Below the pieces are notes generated by a model. That model ran no database searches. It saw only the letters and a program-made list of their open reading frames with translations, and was not told the DNA's origin. Shown here one piece after another: positions 36,067 through 45,099 of a stretch of DNA of 64,000 nucleotides. Every line of letters begins with the position of its first letter. Within the stretch, counting starts at the first letter, position 1. The DNA is from Novosphingobium sp. (GTDB lineage Bacteria; Pseudomonadota; Alphaproteobacteria; Sphingomonadales; Sphingomonadaceae): assembly GCF_039595395.1 (NCBI RefSeq), contig NZ_JBCNLP010000001.1:1240001-1304000 (forward strand), read 5' to 3'. A program made the translations under genes and the position numbers.

Positions 36067-36096
36067 GGGCTCGCCAGCGATGGCGGGCCCTTTTTC
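36067..36096 (+). terminator. Terminator after tsf
   Basis: GGGCTCGCCA pairs with TGGCGGGCCC around GCGA (one T-G pair), followed by TTTTT. It also lies at the 3' end of the convergent phosphoesterase gene. Confidence 0.85.
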
Positions 36097-36099
36097 GTG

Positions 36100-36975
36100 T
36101 CAGGGTCTGGCGTTTTCAACTTTCAGCGGCGCTGGCGTCAACGTCACCAGCCACACATCGCTATGTGCGCCAAAGCGGAAGGGCAGGTCGCTGGTGCCAA
36201 GGCCTGCGCCCACGATCAGCGTGGCATCGCGCTCATGCACCAGCCCGCAGGCATAGCGCCGCCCATATTCCGACCCGGTGAGGATCGGGCCGATCAGTGG
36301 CAGCGAGATTTGCCCGCAATGCGTATGCCCGGCCAGCATCAGATGCAGATCGGCAGGCAGCTTGGGAAAGGAATCGGGCTCATGCGTCAAAAAGACATAG
36401 GGCGGGCCCAGCTTGCGCATCGCATCCTGAGTCTCGGCGCGCCGGGCCTGCTTGCTTGAGAGATCGGTCATCCCGCCGATGGTCAGCGGGCCGACGTGCG
36501 CGGCCTCATTGACCAGCACGCGGATGCCCAGATGCTCCAGCGTGGCGCGCACTTCCTTGGCGCCGCGATAATAATCGTGATTGCCTAGCACCGCCACCGT
36601 GCCCAGCCGGGCATGCAGGCCGGCCAGCGGAGCCAGCGCCTCCTCATTGCCATAGTGGCGGTTGGAGATCAGCTTGTCGCTGGTGAAGTCGCCCGCGATC
36701 AGCACCATATCGGGGTTCAGCCGATTCAACTCCCCCACGATATGCGCCAGCCGCTCGGGCGGCATATCGGGCCCCGCGACGTGGATGTCGGAGACCAGCA
36801 GCACCTTCAGGGGCGCGTTCAGGCCGGGCAGGGGGACCTGCGCCTGACGCACCAGCGGATCGTCCATCGTGTCATGATGGGCCTTGATTGCGACCGTGAT
36901 TCCCATGCCAGCCAGAGCCGTTAGCCCCAGCGCCAGCGCTATTCCACGCCGCCAGGACTTGCGCAGTTCACCCAT
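36100..36975 (-). CDS. Membrane-anchored metallophosphoesterase (YkuE/YaeI-like)
   Basis: The 291-residue calcineurin-like phosphoesterase has an N-terminal membrane anchor (about 12-28, LALGLTALAGMGITVAI). The dimetal motifs are VSDIHVAGPD (D-x-H), AGDFTS, LGNHDYY (GNHD/E), LTHEPD and GHTHCGQ. This set fits the YkuE/YaeI group, in which some members hydrolyse UDP-2,3-diacylglucosamine; the substrate here is not known. It is inserted on the opposite strand between tsf and pyrH, breaking the usual rpsB-tsf-pyrH-frr run. Confidence 0.88.
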   Translation of the reverse strand: MGELRKSWRRGIALALGLTALAGMGITVAIKAHHDTMDDPLVRQAQVPLPGLNAPLKVLLVSDIHVAGPDMPPERLAHIVGELNRLNPDMVLIAGDFTSDKLISNRHYGNEEALAPLAGLHARLGTVAVLGNHDYYRGAKEVRATLEHLGIRVLVNEAAHVGPLTIGGMTDLSSKQARRAETQDAMRKLGPPYVFLTHEPDSFPKLPADLHLMLAGHTHCGQISLPLIGPILTGSEYGRRYACGLVHERDATLIVGAGLGTSDLPFRFGAHSDVWLVTLTPAPLKVENARP

Positions 36976-37057
36976 TTTTCCGATACGCTCCCTTTACGGC
37001 CCGTGCCTCTGGCGGCTAAGAGCCCGCCAGTCCAGTTTTCGCGCGGATATTTTCACC

Positions 37058-37876
37058 ATGACCGATCCCAACTACAAGCGTGTTCTCCTCAAATTGTCAG
37101 GCGAGGTCCTGATGGGCGAGCAAGCCTTCGGCATCGATCCCGGTTTCGTGACGGAACTGGCGCGCGAGGTGAAGGCTGCGAAAGAGACCGGGCTCGAGAT
37201 TTGCCTCGTCATCGGCGGCGGCAACATCTTCCGCGGCATGGCAGGGGCCGCCAAGGGCATGGACCGGGCGCAGGCCGATTATATGGGCATGCTGGCCACG
37301 GTGATGAATGCTCTGGCGATGCAGAACGCGCTGGAGCAGCTCGGCGTGCCGACCCGCGTGCAGTCCGCCATCGAGATGGACAAGGTCTGCGAGCCGGTGA
37401 TCCGCCGCCGCGCCGAGCGCCATCTGGAAAAGGGCCGCGTGGTGATTTTTGCCGCCGGTGTGGGCGCGCCTTATTTCACCACCGATTCCGGCGCCGCGCT
37501 GCGTGCCGCCGAAATGAAGTGCGACGCGCTGATCAAGGGCACCAGCGTCGATGGCATTTACAGCGCCGATCCCAAGACCGATCCGTCAGCGGTTCGTTAT
37601 GACACCATCGATTATGATACGGTGCTGGCCCAGAACCTGAAGGTGATGGATGCCAGCGCGGTGGCGCTGTGCCGTGACAACAAGATTCCGATCGTCGTCT
37701 TCTCGATCCGTGAGCGGGGCAATCTGGCCCGCGTTCTCGTCGGCAAGGGAACCCAGACGATCGTGGGCACGCCGCCTGCCAAGGCTGCTCCCAAGGCAAA
37801 AGCCGTGAAGGCACCGAAAGTTGACAAGACCAAGGCTGTGAAGAAGCCGAAAGCCGCCAAGGCGGCTCAGGCATAA
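37058..37876 (+). CDS. pyrH: UMP kinase with a lysine/alanine-rich C-terminal tail
   Basis: UMP kinase makes UDP for nucleotide and envelope sugar synthesis and is a hexamer. The catalytic body has RVLLKLSGEVLMG (8-20), VIGGGNIFRG, GMLATVMNALAMQ, and TDSGAALRAAEM, all standard. The ATG at 37058 fits the family start. The product is 272 residues, about 30 longer than usual, because of a tail from about 239 rich in Lys, Ala and Pro (AKAAPKAKAVKAPKV and onwards). frr follows 34 bases later in the same operon. Confidence 0.96.
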   Translation: MTDPNYKRVLLKLSGEVLMGEQAFGIDPGFVTELAREVKAAKETGLEICLVIGGGNIFRGMAGAAKGMDRAQADYMGMLATVMNALAMQNALEQLGVPTRVQSAIEMDKVCEPVIRRRAERHLEKGRVVIFAAGVGAPYFTTDSGAALRAAEMKCDALIKGTSVDGIYSADPKTDPSAVRYDTIDYDTVLAQNLKVMDASAVALCRDNKIPIVVFSIRERGNLARVLVGKGTQTIVGTPPAKAAPKAKAVKAPKVDKTKAVKKPKAAKAAQA

Positions 37877-37910
37877 GTTCCGGTCCGCAAGAGATTGAAG
37901 GAGAACACCC

Positions 37911-38474
37911 ATGGCCACCCCGAAATATGACAAGGCCGATCTGGAACGCCGCATGAAGGGCGCCGTCGAGGCGCTGGCGAGCGATCTGGCGGGTCTGCGC
38001 ACCGGCCGCGCCAATGTCGCGCTGCTCGATCCCATCGTGGTCGAGGTCTATGGCAGCAAGATGCCGCTCAACGGCGTTGCCAGCGTTTCCGCTCCCGAGC
38101 CGCGCATGCTGGCCGTGCAGGTGTGGGACAAGGGCACCGTCAGCTCGGTGGAGAAGGCGATCCGTTCGGCGGGTCTGGGCCTGAACCCCGTCACCGACGG
38201 CCAGACGCTGCGCCTGCCGATCCCCGATCTGACCGAGGAGCGCCGCAAGGAGCTGGCCAAGCTGGCGGGCAAATATGCCGAGAACGCCCGCATCGCCATC
38301 CGCAACGTGCGCCGCGACGGCATGGAAGCGGCCAAGGCCGACGAAAACAAGAAGCTGATCGGCGAGGACGAGCGCAAGCGCTACGAGACCGAGATCCAGA
38401 AGCTGACCGACGATCAGATCAAGGCCGCTGACGAGGTTGCCGCTGCCAAGGAAAAGGAAATCCTGGGCAAGTGA
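37911..38474 (+). CDS. frr: Ribosome recycling factor
   Basis: RRF splits post-termination ribosomes together with EF-G. The 187-residue length is normal. It has the domain I helix start DLERRMKGAVEALASDLAGL, the GRAN motif LRTGRANVALLD, and PIPDLTEERRKELAKLAGKY. AAGGAG precedes the ATG. Its stop overlaps the GTG start of uppS by four bases, indicating coupled translation. Confidence 0.97.
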   Translation: MATPKYDKADLERRMKGAVEALASDLAGLRTGRANVALLDPIVVEVYGSKMPLNGVASVSAPEPRMLAVQVWDKGTVSSVEKAIRSAGLGLNPVTDGQTLRLPIPDLTEERRKELAKLAGKYAENARIAIRNVRRDGMEAAKADENKKLIGEDERKRYETEIQKLTDDQIKAADEVAAAKEKEILGK

Positions 38475-39178
38475 GCGCCTTGGCTCTCAGCAGCGGCGAT
38501 GCCGGGCCCGGCGTGCGCCATGTCGCCATCATCATGGATGGCAATGGGCGCTGGGCCAAGCAGCGGTTTCTGCCGCGCGCCATGGGCCATCAGCGCGGCG
38601 GGGAGGCGGTGCGCCGCCTGATCCGCGGCGTGAAGGATATGGGGCTGGAGGCACTGACCCTCTATGCCTTTTCCTCGGAAAACTGGCGGCGCTCGGCGGA
38701 GGAAATCTCCGATCTGATGAGCCTGATGAAGCGTTTTATCCTCAACGATCTGGATGAGATCGCCGCCCATGGCGTGCGCATCCGCATCATCGGGGATTAC
38801 AAGGCTTTCGCCCCCGATGTGGTGGCGCTGCTCGACAATGCGATCGAGAAGACCGCGAACAACCGGGTGATGACGCTGGCCGTGGCGCTGAACTATGGCA
38901 GCCAGCAGGAAATCGCCCGCGCTGCCACCGCAGCGGCTGCCAAGGGCGAGATCACGCCCGAGAGCATCGAGGCTGAACTCTACACCAGCGACCTGCCCCC
39001 GCTCGACCTGCTGATCCGCACCAGCGGTGAGGTGCGCCTGTCGAACTTCCTGCTGTGGCAGGCGGCTTATGCGGAAATGTGGTTCACCGATGTGCTGTGG
39101 CCCGATTTCACGCCTGAGCATCTGAAAGAGGCCATGGCCGCCTTCGGCCAGCGGGAGCGCCGTTTCGGTGGCCGCTGA
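38471..39178 (+). CDS. uppS: Isoprenyl transferase (undecaprenyl diphosphate synthase)
   Basis: This cis-prenyltransferase makes the C55 lipid carrier used for peptidoglycan and surface polysaccharides. The 235-residue product has the catalytic motif IIMDGNGRWAK with Asp23, LTLYAFSSENWRR, and the C-terminal LLIRTSGEVRLSNFLLWQ. The last motif usually reads RTSGExRLSNFLLWQ, so it is intact. GTG start at 38471 overlaps frr; cdsA overlaps its own 3' end. Confidence 0.96.
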   Translation: MSALALSSGDAGPGVRHVAIIMDGNGRWAKQRFLPRAMGHQRGGEAVRRLIRGVKDMGLEALTLYAFSSENWRRSAEEISDLMSLMKRFILNDLDEIAAHGVRIRIIGDYKAFAPDVVALLDNAIEKTANNRVMTLAVALNYGSQQEIARAATAAAAKGEITPESIEAELYTSDLPPLDLLIRTSGEVRLSNFLLWQAAYAEMWFTDVLWPDFTPEHLKEAMAAFGQRERRFGGR

Positions 39179-39875
39179 GAAAGGTTTGACGGCCCGCGTG
39201 GGCGCCGATCTGAAGGTCCGCACCCTGTCGGCCATCGTGATGGTGGCGGTGGCGGGGCTGGCGCTGGTGCTGGGCGGGATCGTCTGGCAGCTTTTCGTGC
39301 TGGCCGTGGCGGTCGGCGTGCTGTGGGAATGGAACAAGCTGGTGCGCCGCATCGCCGCCAGCCGTTGGGCGCGCCTCGTCTGGCTGGTGGCTGGCGTGGT
39401 CTATGTCGGCACGGCGGCCGAGGTTCTGGCCGATATTCCCGTGATGTTCGGCGCGCTGGGGCCGCTGATCCCGGTGGTGCTGGTGATCGCGACCGATGTC
39501 GGCGCCTATTTCTCGGGCCGCACCTTTGGCGGGCCCAAGATTGCGCCCGCGATCAGCCCCTCCAAGACATGGTCTGGCCTGGCGGGCGCGGCGGTGCTGT
39601 CGGCGCTGGCCTCGCTGGGGTTGCTGCTGCTGGCGACCGGGCGTATTTTCTTCGATGAGGTGCAGGTTCTGGCTCAGTTCACCTTGGCTGGTGTTGCTGT
39701 GGCGGTGATCGCCCAGGCCGGTGACTTCTTCGAAAGCTGGATGAAGCGCCGGGCAGGCGTGAAGGACAGTGGATCGCTGATCCCCGGCCATGGCGGTATG
39801 TTCGACCGGGTGGACGGCTTGCTGGCGGTGCTGTTCGTGGCGGGCCTGCTGTCCGCGATTAGAAGGTTTATGTGA
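39168..39875 (+). CDS. cdsA: Phosphatidate cytidylyltransferase
   Basis: CdsA makes CDP-diacylglycerol, the branch point for all phospholipids, feeding PssA in this window. The 235-residue membrane protein has about six hydrophobic helices and the family signature near the C terminus, DSGSLIPGHGGMFDRVDGLLA. The signature's usual beginning SxxKRxxxxKD is present as SWMKRRAGVKDSGS. It is at the shorter end for the family. It starts at GTG 39168 inside the end of uppS and overlaps dxr by four bases. Confidence 0.93.
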   Translation: MAAEKGLTARVGADLKVRTLSAIVMVAVAGLALVLGGIVWQLFVLAVAVGVLWEWNKLVRRIAASRWARLVWLVAGVVYVGTAAEVLADIPVMFGALGPLIPVVLVIATDVGAYFSGRTFGGPKIAPAISPSKTWSGLAGAAVLSALASLGLLLLATGRIFFDEVQVLAQFTLAGVAVAVIAQAGDFFESWMKRRAGVKDSGSLIPGHGGMFDRVDGLLAVLFVAGLLSAIRRFM

Positions 39876-41035
39876 GTATGATGCGCAGTCTGTCCGTTCT
39901 GGGCGCCACGGGTTCGATCGGGGCCTCGACACTGGATCTGGTGCGGCGCCAGCCCGAGGCATGGCGCGTGGTGGCGCTGACCGCCAATGGCAATGCCAAA
40001 GCGCTTGCCGAACTGGCTCGTGAATTCAAGGCCGAAGTCGCCGTTGTTGCCGATGAGTCCCAGCTACCCGCCCTGCGCGAGGCGCTGGCCGGCAGCGGCA
40101 TCGAGGCCACGGGCGGCGAGGCGGCTCTGGTCGAGGCCGCGAGCCGTCCCGCCGATATCGTGATGGCCGCCATCGTCGGCTGCGCGGGTCTGGCGCCCAC
40201 CATGGCCGCCATCGAGCAGGGCCGCACCGTGGCGCTGGCCAACAAGGAAGCGCTGGTTTCCGCCGGTGAGGTGATGACCGCCGCTGTGACAAAGCACGGG
40301 ACCACGCTGCTGCCTGTCGATTCCGAGCATAACGCCATTTTCCAGTGCCTGTCGGGCAACAGCCACAAGGATGTGCGCTGGATCACATTGACGGCCAGTG
40401 GAGGTCCGTTCCGCGACTGGGATATCGAGCAGTTGCGCCATGCGACGCCCGCTCAGGCGATCAAGCATCCCAACTGGTCGATGGGCGCCAAGATCAGCGT
40501 CGATTCGGCCACGATGATGAACAAGGGTCTGGAGTTTATCGAGGCCTATCACCTCTTCCCGGTGGGCTTGGACAAGCTGCGGATCATCGTTCACCCACAG
40601 TCGATCATTCACTCCATGGTGGAATACCGCGACGGCTCGACGCTGGCGCAGCTTGGGCCCAGCGATATGCGCGTGCCCATCGCGAGCTGCCTCGCATGGC
40701 CCGCGCGCATGGATACGCCGCTCTCGGATCAGCTCGATCTGGCGACCATTGGCCAGTTGACCTTCCGCGCGCCCGATGAGGAACGCTTCCCCGCCACCCG
40801 TCTGGCGCGTGAAGCCGCGCGGGCAGGGGGGGGCATCCCCGCCGTGCTCAATGCCGCCAATGAGGTGGCCGTGGCCGCTTTCCTCGACGGGCGCATCGGC
40901 TTCACCCGCATTGCCGCGATGGTCGAGGATGTGCTGGGGCGTTACGCTCCGCCGCCGCCCGCCACGCTGGAGGATGTTCACGCCGTGGACGCCCGCGCCC
41001 GTATCGAGGCGCAAGCGGTGATGGAGGTCGCGTAA
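39872..41035 (+). CDS. dxr: 1-deoxy-D-xylulose 5-phosphate reductoisomerase
   Basis: Dxr commits carbon to the MEP isoprenoid pathway, using NADPH. The 387-residue product has the NADPH motif LGATGSIGAST (near 9-19), ALANKEALVSAGE, LPVDSEHNAIFQCL with the metal-binding Asp and Glu, and WSMGAKISVDSATMMNKGLE. It starts at GTG 39872 or the ATG two codons later. Placed between cdsA and rseP in the same operon. Confidence 0.96.
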   Translation: MSMMRSLSVLGATGSIGASTLDLVRRQPEAWRVVALTANGNAKALAELAREFKAEVAVVADESQLPALREALAGSGIEATGGEAALVEAASRPADIVMAAIVGCAGLAPTMAAIEQGRTVALANKEALVSAGEVMTAAVTKHGTTLLPVDSEHNAIFQCLSGNSHKDVRWITLTASGGPFRDWDIEQLRHATPAQAIKHPNWSMGAKISVDSATMMNKGLEFIEAYHLFPVGLDKLRIIVHPQSIIHSMVEYRDGSTLAQLGPSDMRVPIASCLAWPARMDTPLSDQLDLATIGQLTFRAPDEERFPATRLAREAARAGGGIPAVLNAANEVAVAAFLDGRIGFTRIAAMVEDVLGRYAPPPPATLEDVHAVDARARIEAQAVMEVA

Positions 41036-41038
41036 GCC

Positions 41039-42145
41039 ATGATCGCATCGATCTTCAACGGGGTGCTCGGCTATATCCTGATGCTCGGGCCGCTGGTGCT
41101 GCTGCATGAGCTGGGCCATTATCTGGTGGGCCGCTGGTGCGGTGTGCATGCCGATGCTTTCTCGATCGGCTTTGGCAGCGAGATTTTCGGCTGGACGGAC
41201 AAGCGCGGCACGCGCTGGAAGGTCTCATGGCTGCCGCTGGGCGGCTATGTGAAGTTCGCGGGCGATATGAACGCCGCCTCCATGCCGATCGACGACATCC
41301 CGCTCAGCCTGGCCGAGCGCGAGCGTTGCTTCCAGTTCAAGCCCTTGTGGCAGCGTGCCGCCATCGTCGCGGCGGGGCCGGTGACCAATCTGCTGATCGC
41401 GCTGACGATCTTTGCCGCCTTCAACATCGCTTTCGGGCGCTATGTCGCCGATCCGGTGATCAAGGCCTTTCCGCAGCATTCGGCGGCTCAGGCCGCTGGC
41501 CTGCAGTTGGGGGACCGCATCGTCGCCATCGATGGCGCCAAGACTCCCTATTTCGATGATGTGGCGATGCATGTCGCGCCCTTCCCCGGCGAGACCGTGC
41601 AGGTGAGCGTGCAGCGCGGCGCGGCGCAGATCACCGTGCCGGTGAAGCTGGGCAGCATGGTTCAGAACGACGGCAAGGGCCATTCCAGCAATTACGGGCT
41701 GATGGGCATCCAGCGCGGCGATCTCTATCGCCTGCGTTACGGCCCCATCGACGGCGTGGGCCATGCTTTCGAGCAGTGCAGCCAGATCGTCGAGCTGACG
41801 GTGACCGGCCTGCGTCAGATCATTTTCGGCCAGCGCAGCGTGCGCGAGCTGGGTGGCCCGGTGAAGATCGCGGGCGTCGCGGGTGAGGCGCTGAGCATGG
41901 GCTGGCTGCCTTTCGTCTCGATGGCGGCTTTCATTTCAATTAATTTGGCATTCATCAATCTGCTGCCAATTCCGGGGCTGGATGGTGGGCATCTGGCCTT
42001 CTACCTGGTGGAAGCTGTTCGCCGCAGGGCGATGACGGCCCGCACGCAGGAATGGGCTTTCCGCACCGGGCTGGCTTTTCTGCTGGCGCTGATTGTGTTT
42101 GTGACTGTCAATGATGTGGTGCCGGCCAGATTTTTCGGATCGTGA
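41039..42145 (+). CDS. rseP: Site-2 metalloprotease RseP
   Basis: RseP cleaves anti-sigma factors and leftover signal peptides within the inner membrane. The 368-residue product has the zinc motif HELGH (23-27) in the first helix, a PDZ domain in the middle (about 125-205, around AAGLQLGDRIVAIDG), and the second active-site motif LPIPGLDGGHL near 310. It has one PDZ domain where E. coli has two. Only 3 bases separate it from dxr. bamA follows after 194 bases. Confidence 0.94.
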   Translation: MIASIFNGVLGYILMLGPLVLLHELGHYLVGRWCGVHADAFSIGFGSEIFGWTDKRGTRWKVSWLPLGGYVKFAGDMNAASMPIDDIPLSLAERERCFQFKPLWQRAAIVAAGPVTNLLIALTIFAAFNIAFGRYVADPVIKAFPQHSAAQAAGLQLGDRIVAIDGAKTPYFDDVAMHVAPFPGETVQVSVQRGAAQITVPVKLGSMVQNDGKGHSSNYGLMGIQRGDLYRLRYGPIDGVGHAFEQCSQIVELTVTGLRQIIFGQRSVRELGGPVKIAGVAGEALSMGWLPFVSMAAFISINLAFINLLPIPGLDGGHLAFYLVEAVRRRAMTARTQEWAFRTGLAFLLALIVFVTVNDVVPARFFGS

Positions 42146-42174
42146 GGCCTTTTCTGACAATGTTGGGGGAATAA

Positions 42175-42192
42175 GCAGGGCGTCTGCCCTGC
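42175..42192. other. Short perfect hairpin upstream of bamA
   Basis: GCAGGGC and GCCCTGC enclose GTCT. No T-tract follows. It is in the rseP-bamA spacer and could affect bamA translation or partial termination. Confidence 0.35.
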
Positions 42193-42339
42193 AATATGCC
42201 AAGATGCCTTGATCGTGGATCAAGCATCGGGCAGAGGGCGGCTGGTGCCGAAAGGTCTGGCCGCGCTTTCGGGCGGGTGGACTGCGTGGAAGGCAAACAG
42301 GGGTAGTTCGGTTGGCGGCGTGCCGCCGACTTCGGGGAA

Positions 42340-45099
42340 ATGGGAACTGCCGTGTCGAAGATGGGACGAAATATGGGTCAACGCGCTGGGATTTGCAGCA
42401 CCTCGCATCTGGTGGTTGCCCTGCTGGGCAGCTCGATTCTCGCGGGGGTGCCGCAAATTGCCCTGGCCGCGCCTGCCCCCAAGGCAGCGCCAGCCAAGAA
42501 GGGCGCGCCTGTTCCTGCCGGCGCGGCCCAGCCCCTGGGTGAGGACAAGGCCCCTGCCGCCGCGCCTGCCGCAGGCACCGGTCAGGTCATCCAGTCGCTG
42601 ACGGTCGAGGGCGTGCAGCGCCTCGAGCAGGACACGGTGCTGTCCTATGTGAAGCTGCGTGTCGGCCAGGTCTATTCGCAGGTCGCCGCTGACCAGGCGC
42701 TCAAGGATCTGAACGCCACCGAGCTGTTCTCCGACCTGCAGGTCCGCAACGAGAACGGTCATGTCATCATCACCGTTCAGGAAAACCCGGTCATCAACCG
42801 CATCGTTCTTGAGGGCAACAAGCACCTCAAGGAAGACAAGATCAACCCCGAGATCAAGCTGGCCCCGCGCCAGATCTTCACGCGTTCCAAGGTCCGCGCC
42901 GACGTCGCGCGCATCATCGAGCTTTACAAGCGCCAGGGCCGTTTCGGCGCCAGCGTCGAGCCCAAGATGGTCAAGCTCGACCAGAATCGCGTGGATATCG
43001 TCTTCGAGATCACCGAGGGGCCCAAGTCGAAGGTCCGCCAGATCAACGTGATCGGCAATCAGGCCTTCACCGACAAGGAAATCGCCGCGGTCATGATGAC
43101 CAAGCAGGCGCGCCCGCTGCACATCTTCCGCAGTGGCACCTCCTACGATCCGGACAAGCTGGCCTATGACCAGCAGAAGCTGCGTCAGTTCTACCTGACC
43201 AACGGCTATGCCGACTTCCGCGTCGTCTCGGCCGTGGCCGAGCTGACGCCGGACAAGAAGGACTTCATCGTCACGTATGTGGTCGAGGAAGGCAAGCGCT
43301 ACAAGTTCGGCGATGTGAAGGTGGAAAGCCAGCTTCGCGACTTCGACGGCGCCACGCTGGCCAAGGCCCTGCCCGAAAAGAAGGGCGCCTGGTACAACGC
43401 CAAGCAGGTCGAGGACACGATCGACCAGCTGAACGACACCGCCGGTGCCTTCGGCTACATCGCCGACGTGCGCCCGCAGTACAACCGCGACCCCAAGACG
43501 CTGACCATGGGCGTCACCTTCAACATGACCGAAGTGCCGCGCGTTTACGTGGAGCGCATCGACGTCAACGGCAACACGCTGACGCAGGACAAGGTGGTCC
43601 GCCGCGAGTTCCGTCTGGCCGAGGGCGACGCCTTCAACTCGCTGCAGGTCAAGCGTTCGACCAACCGCATCAAGGGCCTGGGCTATTTCCAGGAGAAGTT
43701 CGAGGTCAAGCAGACCACGGGCTCGGCCGCCGACCGCGTGATTCTGGAAGCCAATCTGGAAGAGAAGCCCACCGGCGAACTGCAGCTTTCGGCGGGTTAT
43801 TCCAGCCTTGAAAGCTTCATTTTCTCGGCCGCGATCAAGCAGAACAACTTCCGTGGACGCGGCCAGACGGTCGGCCTGTCGGGCTCGATCTCGCGCTATT
43901 CCAAGAGCATCGTGCTGTCCTTCGCCGAACCCTATCTGATGGACAAGAGCGTGTCGCTGGGCGTCGATGTCTATCGCCGCGACTACAACAACTACAATTA
44001 CTACAGCAGCAACTCGACCTCGCTGTATCAGAGCTCGACCACCGGTTTTCAGGCGCGCCTGGGCTTCCCGCTGACCGAATACACCTCGCTGGTGACGCGC
44101 TACACGCTGAACTACGACAAGGTCTCGCTCGACAAGACGCAGTTCTACTCGCAGGACGCCAGCGGCAACCTGACCTGTAACCCGCTGCTGGCAGGCCGCT
44201 ATCTCTGCGAATCGCAGGGCAACCGCACCAGCTCGATCATCGGCGCCTCGCTGATCTACGAGAACCTCGACAACCGCGTTCACCCCACCAAGGGCAAGAG
44301 CGGATCGATCGGTGTCGATGTCTCGGGTCTGGGCGGTTCGGTGCGTTATGCCCGTCTGCGCGCCAACCTTGCGCGTTACTGGCCGGTGGGCAAGGGCTTC
44401 ATCGGCTCGATCACCGCCGAGGGCGGCGCGATCCATGCGCTTGGCAGCAGCACGCGTGCCGCCAATGTGGATGCCATCCAGTTGACCGACCGTTTCTATC
44501 TGGGTTCGCCCCAGATTCGCGGTTTCGACATTCGCGGCGTTGGCCCGCGCATTACCCGCAAGTCGCAGACCGGCACCGATGCCAGCGGCAACCCGACCTA
44601 TTCGGCCGACCGCAACGACTGGACCGAGGACGCGCTGGGCGGCAAGTATTACTATCTCGCCCGCGCCGAGCTGGAAATTCCGCTGGGTGCCGGTGCCAAG
44701 GAAATGGGCATCCGTCCCTCGATCTTCCTTGATGCGGGTGCTGTCTGGGGCCTGACCAAGCCGCAGACCCAGTATTTCACCACCAACACGCTGATCCCGA
44801 CCCGCGATTCGAAGGGCAATGCGCTGTACACCCAGACCAATCTGGACGGTTCGGTCGTCACCACGACGAACTCGGTCAACCCGGCGACCAATGCGGCCAA
44901 CACCGCGCTGGGCACCACGGTGGCCCCGTTCCAGGAGTTCTACTACGGCGACACGCCCAAGCCGCGTATCGCGATCGGCGTTGGCTTCAACTGGAACTCG
45001 CCCTTCGGGCCGTTCCGCATCGACATTGCCAAATCGCTTTTGCACGCCACTGGCGACGATACCAAAGTCTTCACTTTCAACGTGGGAACCCAGTTCTGA
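42340..45099 (+). CDS. bamA: Outer membrane protein assembly factor BamA
   Basis: BamA is the essential Omp85 insertase for outer membrane beta-barrels. The 919-residue product has a signal peptide ending near IALAAP, an Ala/Pro/Lys-rich linker (about 45-82), five POTRA domains (about 85-500; the first starts IQSLTVEGVQRLEQDTV), and a C-terminal 16-strand barrel ending FTFNVGTQF with the terminal Phe. The conserved lid-loop motif IRGF appears in PQIRGFDIRGVGPR. It is longer than E. coli BamA, partly from the linker. The start is uncertain among ATGs at 42340, 42361 and 42373. skp overlaps its stop. Confidence 0.96.
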   Translation: MGTAVSKMGRNMGQRAGICSTSHLVVALLGSSILAGVPQIALAAPAPKAAPAKKGAPVPAGAAQPLGEDKAPAAAPAAGTGQVIQSLTVEGVQRLEQDTVLSYVKLRVGQVYSQVAADQALKDLNATELFSDLQVRNENGHVIITVQENPVINRIVLEGNKHLKEDKINPEIKLAPRQIFTRSKVRADVARIIELYKRQGRFGASVEPKMVKLDQNRVDIVFEITEGPKSKVRQINVIGNQAFTDKEIAAVMMTKQARPLHIFRSGTSYDPDKLAYDQQKLRQFYLTNGYADFRVVSAVAELTPDKKDFIVTYVVEEGKRYKFGDVKVESQLRDFDGATLAKALPEKKGAWYNAKQVEDTIDQLNDTAGAFGYIADVRPQYNRDPKTLTMGVTFNMTEVPRVYVERIDVNGNTLTQDKVVRREFRLAEGDAFNSLQVKRSTNRIKGLGYFQEKFEVKQTTGSAADRVILEANLEEKPTGELQLSAGYSSLESFIFSAAIKQNNFRGRGQTVGLSGSISRYSKSIVLSFAEPYLMDKSVSLGVDVYRRDYNNYNYYSSNSTSLYQSSTTGFQARLGFPLTEYTSLVTRYTLNYDKVSLDKTQFYSQDASGNLTCNPLLAGRYLCESQGNRTSSIIGASLIYENLDNRVHPTKGKSGSIGVDVSGLGGSVRYARLRANLARYWPVGKGFIGSITAEGGAIHALGSSTRAANVDAIQLTDRFYLGSPQIRGFDIRGVGPRITRKSQTGTDASGNPTYSADRNDWTEDALGGKYYYLARAELEIPLGAGAKEMGIRPSIFLDAGAVWGLTKPQTQYFTTNTLIPTRDSKGNALYTQTNLDGSVVTTTNSVNPATNAANTALGTTVAPFQEFYYGDTPKPRIAIGVGFNWNSPFGPFRIDIAKSLLHATGDDTKVFTFNVGTQF

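Noticed and set aside
36884..37057. N-terminal extension of pyrH
   Set aside because: It overlaps the start of the divergent phosphoesterase gene; UMP kinases begin at the 37058 start.
42220..45045. A 941-codon minus-strand open frame over bamA
   Set aside because: Antisense shadow of bamA with no recognisable motif.
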